Part shown: in pieces, positions 1 through 5,063 of the stretch
Layout of the letters: each line of letters opens with the position of its first letter
Position numbering within the stretch: the stretch's first letter is position 1
Assembly (NCBI GenBank): GCA_002425705.1
Contig: DIMT01000012.1
Coordinates: forward strand, 1-6,379
Reading direction: 5' to 3'
Origin: Firmicutes bacterium UBA5559
GTDB lineage: Bacteria; Bacillota; Clostridia; Peptostreptococcales; Anaerovoracaceae
Length of the DNA stretch: 6,379 nt
The notes under the pieces: model-generated
The model's database searches: none
Seen by the model: only the letters and a program-made list of their open reading frames with translations
What the model was told of the DNA's origin: nothing
Program-made: the position numbers and the translations under genes

Positions 1-21
1 GCGAAATTAATTATACGTTAT

Positions 22-57
22 CTAATCCAGTATCTTCATAATGAAAGAATCCCTCCC
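22..57 (-). other. Ribosome site followed by a five-codon mini-ORF (leader peptide or chance)
   Basis: On the minus strand a strong Shine-Dalgarno match GGGAGGG (51-57) lies 11 nt before an ATG (37-39) that opens only Met-Lys-Ile-Leu-Asp before a TAG (22-24). No longer reading frame begins near this ribosome site inside the window. It could be a leader peptide of a gene beyond the left edge, the remnant of a gene start, or chance. I see no recognisable product. Confidence 0.2.
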
Positions 58-104
58 ATAACACATATTACAAACAGTAATCAGCTATAACCACTTCAAG
101 GCAC

Positions 105-133
105 ATTAAAACATATAAAAAAGTAAAAAGCAA
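105..133 (-). promoter_or_regulatory. Possible sigma-70 promoter firing leftward out of the window
   Basis: The minus strand reads TTGCTT (128-133), a 17-bp spacer, then TTTAAT (105-110). It would start transcription near position 98, just past the tRNA terminator, towards the ribosome site at 51-57. The stretch is very AT-rich, so a chance match is likely. Apart from this, the mini-ORF and the tRNA terminator, I see nothing in positions 1-180. A small TTAC-N5-GTAA inverted repeat at 68-80 lies in its presumed leader. Confidence 0.3.
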
Positions 134-137
134 GGCT

Positions 138-181
138 AAAAAAATAACACCAAATCCTGATTAGAGAATCTGGTGTTATTT
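138..181 (-). terminator. Rho-independent terminator of the tRNA-Pro gene
   Basis: The arms at 142-152 and 171-181 form an 11-bp perfect stem (AAATAACACCA with TGGTGTTATTT). An inner GATT/AATC pairing (159-162 with 167-170) closes a short loop. Read leftward, the stem ends in a run of seven T (138-144, its first three bases being paired). It starts only 4 nt after the encoded CCA end of the tRNA, so it should end the tRNA transcript. Confidence 0.8.
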
Positions 182-184
182 ATC

Positions 185-261
185 TGGTCGGGACGACAGG
201 ATTCGAACCTGCGGCCTATTACTCCCGAAGCAATCGCGCTACCAAGCTGCGCCACGTCCCG
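185..261 (-). tRNA. tRNA-Pro, anticodon CGG, with encoded CCA end
   Basis: The minus strand folds as a complete 77-nt cloverleaf including CCA. The acceptor stem pairs CGGGACG with CGTCCCG, and the C1-G72 first pair is the usual bacterial proline identity. The D arm is GCGC/GCGC with loop AGCTTGGTA. The anticodon arm is ATTGC-TTCGGGA-GTAAT, placing CGG as the anticodon, which reads CCG codons. The T arm is GCAGG-TTCGAAT-CCTGT. Discriminator A and CCA are genomically encoded. The gene has its own promoter and terminator, so it is a single-gene transcription unit in this window. Confidence 0.96.
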
Positions 262-294
262 ATAAGTGATCCTGCTCGAATCGCTTACCAATCT

Positions 295-323
295 AATTTA
301 ATACAAAAGGCCCCTTTTGTCAA
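295..323 (-). promoter_or_regulatory. Sigma-70 promoter of tRNA-Pro
   Basis: On the minus strand a perfect -35 box TTGACA (318-323) is followed by a 17-bp spacer and TAAATT (295-300). Transcription would begin near 288, leaving a 5' leader of about 27 nt to be removed by RNase P. The spacer contains almost all of the inverted repeat at 303-320. Confidence 0.65.
303..320. repeat. Perfect inverted repeat ACAAAAGG-CC-CCTTTTGT in the tRNA promoter
   Basis: Two perfect 8-bp arms (303-310 and 313-320) are separated by CC. It covers the spacer of the leftward tRNA promoter, touches its -35 box, and ends 24 bp upstream of the -35 box of the rightward EFR1 gene. A protein bound here would cover the tRNA promoter and could also influence the divergent promoter. 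No regulator is encoded next to it, and no T run suggests a terminator role. Confidence 0.5.
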
Positions 324-344
324 GAAGAATTGCCCTTCTCATCC

Positions 345-373
345 TTGCTTTTTACCACGTTCAACCGTACAAT
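345..373 (+). promoter_or_regulatory. Sigma-70 promoter of the EFR1-family gene
   Basis: TTGCTT (345-350), a 17-bp spacer and TACAAT (368-373) form a good housekeeping promoter. The expected transcription start is near 380. This would place the ATG at 382 at the very tip of the mRNA with no ribosome site, and so supports the ATG at 421 as the true start. Confidence 0.6.
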
Positions 374-420
374 ATTCCTATATGAGATTCATCCCACAAG
401 GCATAAGGAATATACAGCGA

Positions 421-1254
421 ATGAATATTAAACATGTATGGGCCGTCTATTTCAGCCCCACCGGCACCACAAAAAAAGTGGTCTGCCGTTTGTCCCAATC
501 AATCGCCCGGGGGCTTGACGCTTCCTGGCAGGAATACTCTTTTAATTTGCCCGAAGCCCGACAAAGGGATTTATCTTTCGGCCCATCCGATCTTGTGATC
601 CTTGGAGTCCCCGTTTATGCAGGCCGGGTCCCCAATCAGATGCTTCCCTTCATAAGGGACCAGATTCATGGAGTTGGCACTCTGGCGGTTCCGGTAGTAC
701 TATTCGGAAACCGGAACTTTGATGACGGTCTAATGGAACTGCGCAACGTCTTGGCCGTCAATGGCTTTTACCCCATTGCTGCCGGAGCCTTTGTGGGACA
801 GCATTCCTTCTCAGAAATCCTGGGGGCTGGAAGGCCTGACGATCAGGATATGGCGCTGGTGTATGAATTAGCTGAACAAACGATTAAAAAGGTATTGGAA
901 CTGAAAGAACCGCCCAATACACCGGTGTCGGTGGAAGGGCAGGATCCCATCCGCCCTTATTATATTCCGAAAAACTCCCAAGGGGAGCCTCTCAAGGATT
1001 TTCTGAAAGCCAAACCCATTACGGACCTGAACAAATGTATCAATTGCGGTCTGTGTGTCATCAATTGCCCCATGGGTTCCATTGATCCGGAGAACATTTC
1101 TCAAGTGGTGGGAAAGTGCATTAAATGCTGCGGCTGTATCAAGGGCTGTCCCACCGGCGCTAAGTATTTTGACAGCGAAAGCTTTTTGTTTCACCGAAAG
1201 GATCTGGAAGATCGATATGGAGGGGTTCGGGCAGAAAGCCGTATCTTTCTGTAA
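421..1254 (+). CDS. EFR1-family flavodoxin-ferredoxin protein with two [4Fe-4S] clusters
   Basis: A 277-residue predicted cytoplasmic electron carrier of the EFR1 type, in which a flavodoxin-like domain precedes a bacterial ferredoxin domain. The N-terminal VYFSPTGTTKKV (residues 9-20) is the FMN phosphate loop. GVPVYAGRVP (62-71) and FGNRNFDD (95-102) fit the other flavin-contacting loops. The C-terminus has two classic cluster motifs: C206-x2-C209-x2-C212-x3-C216-P and C233-x2-C236-x2-C239-x3-C243-P. An extra Cys237 sits inside the second motif. There is no signal peptide or membrane segment. I chose the start at 421 because AAGGAA (405-410) precedes it at a workable distance, whereas an in-frame ATG at 382 has no ribosome site and lies on the predicted transcription start. 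The gene has its own promoter and runs tail-to-tail into the cysteine desulfidase gene with a 7-bp gap. The redox partner is unknown. Confidence 0.88.
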   Translation: MNIKHVWAVYFSPTGTTKKVVCRLSQSIARGLDASWQEYSFNLPEARQRDLSFGPSDLVILGVPVYAGRVPNQMLPFIRDQIHGVGTLAVPVVLFGNRNFDDGLMELRNVLAVNGFYPIAAGAFVGQHSFSEILGAGRPDDQDMALVYELAEQTIKKVLELKEPPNTPVSVEGQDPIRPYYIPKNSQGEPLKDFLKAKPITDLNKCINCGLCVINCPMGSIDPENISQVVGKCIKCCGCIKGCPTGAKYFDSESFLFHRKDLEDRYGGVRAESRIFL

Positions 1255-1261
1255 GTCTCTC

Positions 1262-2542
1262 TTAAGGCTTTTTCTTCAAAATTATATCCAAAAGCACCTG
1301 GTCCATTCCTTCCATGCCAGCGGTTGCTACCCGGATAAAATTGTCGATGGTCTTATCTTCCTCCTCATCCACCACCCCGTCCGTTCCCTGGATGCCATAG
1401 CCCTTTACAGCCAGTAGCGCCGCCATTACCCCCGCCTGGGTGCAGGTGGCGACTTTCATGGAACATCCTGCTTTGGCTCCATCACAAACCATACCGGCTG
1501 CATTGCCCAGTACACTTTTCATAGCACTGAGCAATTCCGCTTCTCGGCCTCCCAGAAGATAAGCGGCTCCGCATGCAGTCCCTGTTCCGGCAATGACCGC
1601 TCCGCAAACCGCTGACAGAAATCCCAACCGATTCTTGATATAGATGGTAACCAGACTGCTGATGGCCAGCCCTCGAATCATCTGTTCGTAATCGGCACCC
1701 ATCTTTCTGGCAATGCTGATGACCGGAATGGTAGATGCCAGGCCCTGGTTCCCGCTTCCCGTGTTGCTAACCACCGGGATGTCGCATCCAGCCATTCGGG
1801 CGTCGGTGGCAGCCGCTACCCACATCATGGCAGTGGTACTGTAATCCTCCGCTAAAACTCCCTGCCCCACCGATTCTCTGATGTTCCGTCCAACTGAAAT
1901 TCCATAATCTCCAGCCATTCCCTCTTCTGCTATGATCATATTCATTTCTGCCGCTTTTTTAATGATTGTCAGTTTTTCCAAGGGAACGGTTTCTGCAAAA
2001 GCGAGAATGGTCCTCAGCGACAATTCCGGATTGGATCCTTCTTTTGCCTTTTCTGATAATGGCCTGCCAGCAACGATTTTTTCTTCTCCGTTGACTCGCA
2101 GGGAGATGATATTGGTATAACTGTCCTGGATGAGCACTTCCACCAAATCTTTTTCCGTTTCTATTTCCAGTTGGATAAACAGTTTTTTTTCGGAATCGGA
2201 CACCTGGAGATGAAGCCTTCCGCTGGCAATGAAGGATTCTGCTTTCCGGATATGATCCTCTGTAATCCCGGTAAAAACCTCCAGCCCCAGCCTCGGGTCC
2301 CCGCCGAATGCCCCCAAAGCGATGGCCAGCCCTACGCCGCAGCGGCCGTTGGTTCTGGGGATGCAGACAGCAGCTGCATTTTTAATGATATTGGCGGACA
2401 AACTGCACCTTATTCTTTTAACCTCACCAGCTCCATGGCTTCGGGCAAAGGCAGCGGCATAGGCGATTCCGGCCGGATCGGTGCAGCCCAGGGCCGGAAC
2501 CATTTCTTTTTCAAGAAGCTCTATAATGTACTCATGATTCAT
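1262..2542 (-). CDS. cyuA: L-cysteine desulfidase (CyuA/CdsB family, [4Fe-4S] enzyme)
   Basis: A 426-residue cytoplasmic enzyme expected to break L-cysteine into pyruvate, hydrogen sulfide and ammonia; relatives are also annotated as serine dehydratase alpha subunit-like. The N-terminal LLEKEMVPALGCTDP (residues 9-23) is the family signature and carries Cys20. Other signatures are SNTGSGNQG (259-267), the Cys313/Cys324 region ending in GTACGAAYLLGG, and MVCDGAKAGCSMK (351-363) with Cys353 and Cys360. Three conserved cysteines hold the catalytic cluster in characterised members; Cys20, Cys313 and Cys353 or Cys360 are the likely equivalents, by inference. Length is typical and the frame is intact. 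A sigma-54 promoter and a heptamer array lie directly upstream, with the activator gene next to them, so expression is probably induced. No credible terminator follows the TAA. A serine-dehydratase activity cannot be excluded from sequence alone. Confidence 0.92.
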   Translation of the reverse strand: MNHEYIIELLEKEMVPALGCTDPAGIAYAAAFARSHGAGEVKRIRCSLSANIIKNAAAVCIPRTNGRCGVGLAIALGAFGGDPRLGLEVFTGITEDHIRKAESFIASGRLHLQVSDSEKKLFIQLEIETEKDLVEVLIQDSYTNIISLRVNGEEKIVAGRPLSEKAKEGSNPELSLRTILAFAETVPLEKLTIIKKAAEMNMIIAEEGMAGDYGISVGRNIRESVGQGVLAEDYSTTAMMWVAAATDARMAGCDIPVVSNTGSGNQGLASTIPVISIARKMGADYEQMIRGLAISSLVTIYIKNRLGFLSAVCGAVIAGTGTACGAAYLLGGREAELLSAMKSVLGNAAGMVCDGAKAGCSMKVATCTQAGVMAALLAVKGYGIQGTDGVVDEEEDKTIDNFIRVATAGMEGMDQVLLDIILKKKP

Positions 2543-2551
2543 GATGATCAT

Positions 2552-2558
2552 CCCTCCC
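2552..2558 (-). promoter_or_regulatory. Ribosome binding site that fixes the desulfidase start
   Basis: GGGAGGG on the minus strand lies 9 nt before the ATG at 2540-2542. The frame is open further up to a TTG at 2560, but using that codon (or the ATG at 2549-2551) would place the ribosome site inside or against the coding region. The ATG at 2542 is also where similarity to the family begins. Confidence 0.85.
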
Positions 2559-2580
2559 AATTGAATGGCAATAACCTGTC

Positions 2581-2642
2581 AAAAAAATATAAAGCAATTC
2601 CCGTGCCAACGGGGGATAATCCCGAAAGCATTGGAATTGCTT
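2581..2642 (-). terminator. Hairpin plus T run, overlapping the sigma-54 promoter
   Basis: AAGCAATTCC (2592-2601) pairs perfectly with GGAATTGCTT (2633-2642), with inner CGGG/CCCG pairing at 2610-2613 and 2621-2624. Read leftward, the stem is followed by TATA and seven T (2581-2587). Transcripts from the activator operon could therefore end here before entering the desulfidase gene. The left arm is also the -12 half of the sigma-54 promoter, so the inverted repeat may instead reflect promoter architecture; the T run is interrupted, which weakens the terminator call. Confidence 0.45.
2592..2609 (-). promoter_or_regulatory. Sigma-54 (-24/-12) promoter of the cysteine desulfidase gene
   Basis: The minus strand reads TTGGCACGGGAATTGCTT, which fits the sigma-54 consensus TGGCAC-N5-TTGCW at every defined position. 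The invariant GG (2606-2607) and GC (2594-2595) are correctly spaced. Transcription would start near 2580-2582, giving a leader of about 40 nt to the ATG at 2542, with the ribosome site inside it. A sigma-54 activator gene and a repeat array at the usual enhancer distance support the call. The same element recurs upstream of the alcohol dehydrogenase. Confidence 0.88.
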
Positions 2643-2660
2643 ATATGTTTCAGAAGGGTC

Positions 2661-2740
2661 AGTCTCATTTCAGTTCGAGTCTCAATTTTAGTCTCAAATT
2701 AGTCTCGCGAAAGTCTCAATTCGGCCTTGATCCAGTCTCA
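2661..2740 (-). promoter_or_regulatory. Helically phased array of TGAGACT repeats, probable activator binding sites
   Basis: Six heptamers read TGAGACT on the minus strand at 2734-2740, 2712-2718, 2701-2707 (CGAGACT, one mismatch), 2690-2696, 2678-2684 and 2661-2667. Four of them extend to TTGAGACT. Start-to-start spacings from the left are 17, 12, 11, 11 and 22 bp, so five copies lie about one or two helical turns apart and face the same side of the DNA. The array is about 79 to 159 bp upstream of the predicted sigma-54 start, the normal position of upstream activating sequences. The outermost copy contains the TGA that ends the activator's extended frame. The neighbouring enhancer-binding protein is the obvious candidate to bind it; that is inference. 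Confidence 0.7.
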
Positions 2741-2944
2741 ACCCTGTTCTAAGGTTTTCTTTTTTCTGTAAAAGGTAGCTCGGCTGATTCCCATTTCCTT
2801 GCAGATTCGAATAACCATGTCCTTGTGGGGCAGGAATTGATATCGACTCACCAGTTCCCTTAAAGTCTGATCCTCTGCGGGGACATTTCTTGGCTTGGCA
2901 TCCACCACACCTTTAGATGTCTCCGGGGATTCTCCCTCCTTCTA
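2738..2944 (-). other. Helix-turn-helix tail of the activator, in frame after a TAG
   Basis: After the TAG at 2942-2944 the activator frame stays open for 67 codons to a TGA at 2738-2740. The translated tail begins KEGESPETSKG and contains MVIRICKEMGISRATFYRKKK, a Fis-type helix-turn-helix as found at the C-terminus of nearly all sigma-54 activators; GISRATFYRK is the recognition-helix region. It starts directly where the AAA+ domain and linker end, so it is clearly the missing DNA-binding domain. A strong AAGGAGGG follows the TAG, but no start codon lies at a usable distance, so separate translation is unlikely. With readthrough the product would be 516 residues. Confidence 0.85.
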
Positions 2945-4288
2945 ATTGAGCCTTCTTCGAATCAGGGGCTCGCTGAGGGTCTCCCGGTTTTCCAGACAGA
3001 CGGAAAATTCCATGACGTTTTGTAATTCCCTTACATTTCCCGGCCAGGGGTACTCCAGGAATAGTTCCAGCACTTCCTTGGACAGCCCTTTTATGTCCTT
3101 TTCAAACTGGCTGTTGTAGTACTGCAGGAAATGCTGGGCCAGATATTCGATGTCTTCCTTCCGCTCCCGGAGAGGTGGTATATGGAGAGGAAAGATGTTC
3201 AAGCGGTAATAGAGGTCTTCTCGAAACAGGTTTTGCCGGATCCGTTCTTCCAGATTGGCATTGGTTGCAGAAAAAATCCGCACGTTGATTTTCCTGGTCT
3301 CATTGCTTCCCAGCCTGCAGAGTTCCTTTTCTTGAAGGACCCGCAGCAGCTTGACCTGCAGCTTAAGAGGGAGTTCTCCTATTTCATCTAAAAATATGGT
3401 TCCTCCGTCGGCGATTTCGAATTTCCCGGCTTTTGAAGCGTGGGCTCCTGTAAAGGCTCCCTTTTCATAGCCAAAGAGTTCGCTTTCCAGCAGTTCGTCG
3501 GGGATAGCCCCGCAGTTGATGGGGATAAAGGGTTTTTTGCTTCGCTTTCCAGCCTGGTGCATGGCCCTGGCAAAGAGTTCCTTGCCCGTGCCGCTTTCTC
3601 CCCGGATCATCACCGGAGATTCGGTTTCTGCCACCTTTAATGCCATCTCCTTCAACTCCTGCATCACATCCGATACGCTCAAAATGCTTCCGAAGGTGAT
3701 GCCGCAGTGGTTTTCCGCCGAACGGATCAGTTCCCGCTTCAGCTCATCAGCATCGTCCAGGAGGTATAGATACTTTTCCCGCTTGGAGCTGTTCACGATG
3801 GTTTTCATCTTCTGGGTCAGCCGCCGGTTTTCTTCCAGGGCAACCAGTTCTCCGTACTTGGCTTCCAGCAGGGAGGCCATTTTCTGGACGAAGTTGACAT
3901 AGGCCTGGCAGTTGTCCAGGATCGTTCGTTTCTGTTCCTGACTAAAGGCAATCAGACCGATGACACCGATGGGCTGGTTTTTCCAAGTAATGGGGACGCA
4001 GATTTCTGCTTCTTCCATACAGTTTTCCACCCCAGGGCATTCCTGGCAAATCGAGTTGGCTCTCGGTTCTTCAATAATGCAAACATCACCTGTGGCAAGG
4101 CAGATGGAAAAGGCTGATTTTTCAGCGATATTGCCGAATTCCGGATTCCGATACCGCCCTGTAGCCGCTATTCGGTTCCGCTCCGAGTCCATGATGGTAA
4201 CATCAATTTTTGTGACTGCCTCGATGGCTTCCGCTATTTTCTGGGGCAAGTCCTTCATCTCGTTCATGGAAATGTGGATCTTATTCAT
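2942..4288 (-). CDS. Sigma-54 enhancer-binding activator (CdsR-like), cut off before its HTH by a TAG
   Basis: As written, 448 residues. The N-terminal half (about 1-140) looks like a GAF/PAS-type sensor with clustered cysteines: C63, C70, C81-x2-C84-x5-C90 and C97. This suggests binding of a metal, Fe-S cluster or thiol ligand, which is inference. A helical linker (about 140-195) joins it to the AAA+ domain: Walker A GESGTGKE (230-237), the sigma-54-contacting GAFTGA loop (277-282), Walker B GGTIFLDEI (295-303), sensor I SATNANLE (340-347), the arginine-finger region FREDLYYRLN (355-364) and sensor II GNVRELQN (417-424). All catalytic elements are intact. The usual helix-turn-helix is present but lies beyond an in-frame TAG. 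The ATG at 4288 has AAGGA 8 nt upstream and overlaps the acetyltransferase gene by 8 nt. The next gene downstream is the desulfidase with a sigma-54 promoter, its likely target. Confidence 0.9.
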   Translation of the reverse strand: MNKIHISMNEMKDLPQKIAEAIEAVTKIDVTIMDSERNRIAATGRYRNPEFGNIAEKSAFSICLATGDVCIIEEPRANSICQECPGVENCMEEAEICVPITWKNQPIGVIGLIAFSQEQKRTILDNCQAYVNFVQKMASLLEAKYGELVALEENRRLTQKMKTIVNSSKREKYLYLLDDADELKRELIRSAENHCGITFGSILSVSDVMQELKEMALKVAETESPVMIRGESGTGKELFARAMHQAGKRSKKPFIPINCGAIPDELLESELFGYEKGAFTGAHASKAGKFEIADGGTIFLDEIGELPLKLQVKLLRVLQEKELCRLGSNETRKINVRIFSATNANLEERIRQNLFREDLYYRLNIFPLHIPPLRERKEDIEYLAQHFLQYYNSQFEKDIKGLSKEVLELFLEYPWPGNVRELQNVMEFSVCLENRETLSEPLIRRRLN

Positions 4289-4835
4289 GCCGGGTATCCT
4301 TCCAATCTTCCTTTGTCAGGCAGGTAATGTGTTCTGTTCGGATGTCTCCCATCAAAGGCCAGGGAACATCTTTGTTTGTATGGTGGTACCGGAATCCACA
4401 TTTCTCCTGAACTCGTTTGGACTTCTCATTTCCGTCGAAATATCCGCACCACAGTTTTTCCAGGTGCAACTCCTCAAATCCGTAGCGAATCAATTCCCTC
4501 ACTGCTTCCGGAATCAGCCCCTGGCCCCAGAAGGGAACGCCAATCCAATAGCCGATTTCCGCTTCATTCTCCTCCAAACTGATATTACTGGCTTCGTCAA
4601 AAAGCAATCCAATGCTTCCTATCGCCTGGTGATTACTTTTTAATACGGTCGCATAGGTTCCCGGTTTGGATAAGTACTCCCTGATGATTTCACGGCTATT
4701 TTCTATTGAGGTATGAACAGGCCACCCGGCGATTGGTCCTACCGCGGGATTGCTGGCATATTGATATAAGTCTTCGGCATCCGATTCCTGCCATGGCCTC
4801 AGGATTAATCTTTCGGTTTCAAATCTCGTTTTCAT
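4281..4835 (-). CDS. GNAT-family N-acetyltransferase (RimJ/RimL type)
   Basis: A 184-residue acetyl-CoA-dependent acetyltransferase of the Acetyltransf_3 group. The start TERLILRPWQESDAEDLY (residues 7-24) is typical of the RimJ/RimL-like branch. WIGVPFWGQGLIPEAV (97-112) is motif A with the pyrophosphate-binding GQG turn, and NEKSKRVQEKCGF (136-148) is the usual C-terminal motif. Length is normal. The acceptor (a protein N-terminus, an antibiotic or a small metabolite) cannot be told from sequence. It is the first gene of a two-gene operon: its TAA (4281-4283) lies inside the first codons of the sigma-54 activator, so the two are probably translationally coupled. Its own ribosome site is weak (AAGGGG 12 nt before the ATG). 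A sigma-70 promoter precedes it. Confidence 0.88.
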   Translation of the reverse strand: MKTRFETERLILRPWQESDAEDLYQYASNPAVGPIAGWPVHTSIENSREIIREYLSKPGTYATVLKSNHQAIGSIGLLFDEASNISLEENEAEIGYWIGVPFWGQGLIPEAVRELIRYGFEELHLEKLWCGYFDGNEKSKRVQEKCGFRYHHTNKDVPWPLMGDIRTEHITCLTKEDWKDTRHE

Positions 4836-4897
4836 TTTTCTGATCTGCCCCTTCCCATGCTTTGAACCGTTTTAAGCGGCTGCGATGCATCAGTATT

Positions 4898-4926
4898 AGT
4901 TTATACAAGTCATGAGATTTCGTCAA
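4898..4926 (-). promoter_or_regulatory. Sigma-70 promoter of the acetyltransferase-activator operon
   Basis: The minus strand reads TTGACG (4921-4926), a 17-bp spacer and TAAACT (4898-4903). Transcription would begin near 4891, leaving about 55 nt of leader before the ATG at 4835. A small CCGG-TGT-CCGG repeat (4933-4943) sits directly upstream of the -35 box, and a hairpin with arms at 4961-4967 and 4974-4980 lies further up; neither has a clear role. Apart from these and the next terminator, I see nothing else in 4836-5063. Confidence 0.55.
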
Positions 4927-4998
4927 CTTGAACCGGTGTCCGGCGGGGCCACGATGGCGTATGCTGATTCTCTTCAGCGTCTTATCATCGGAAGCATG

Positions 4999-5021
4999 AA
5001 AAAAGCACCTTTTCAGGCGCT
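4999..5021 (-). terminator. Rho-independent terminator of the alcohol dehydrogenase gene
   Basis: On the minus strand AGCGCCT pairs with AGGTGCT (one G-U pair) around a stable GAAA tetraloop (5011-5014), followed directly by five more T (4999-5003). It lies about 42 bp beyond the dehydrogenase TAA and separates that gene from the downstream operon promoter. Confidence 0.85.
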
Positions 5022-5063
5022 TCTTCCCATTGTTATCCGATTCTTGTTTACTTTGGCTGCTTT

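Noticed and set aside
382..420. Upstream ATG at 382 as the start of the EFR1-family gene (13 extra residues)
   Set aside because: It has no ribosome site, sits on the predicted transcription start, and the extra residues do not look like part of a flavodoxin fold. The ATG at 421 has AAGGAA upstream.
1235..1274. Possible plus-strand terminator for the EFR1 gene (AAAGCC with GGCTTT, then T)
   Set aside because: Only 6 bp of stem around a 25-nt loop and a short T run; too weak to call.
1055..1417. Open frame on the plus strand across the end of the EFR1 gene and into the desulfidase gene
   Set aside because: It overlaps two clearly conserved genes in other frames, has no ribosome site of note and no recognisable protein features.
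2543..2560. TTG at 2560 as the start of the cysteine desulfidase
   Set aside because: The strong GGGAGGG would lie inside the coding region; the ATG at 2542 is correctly spaced from it and matches the family N-terminus.
2661..2740. Heptamer array as a CRISPR or tandem-repeat expansion
   Set aside because: The repeats are only 7-8 bp, the spacers 4-15 bp and unrelated in sequence. The position upstream of a sigma-54 promoter explains them better.
2932..2941. AAGGAGGGAG after the TAG as a ribosome site for a separate HTH protein
   Set aside because: No ATG, GTG or TTG occurs within a usable distance; the first GTG codons are more than 20 nt away. The tail fits better as the continuation of the activator.
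3131..3902. Several open frames opposite or within the activator gene
   Set aside because: They are out-of-frame shadows of the AAA+ coding sequence, which has every expected motif in its own frame.
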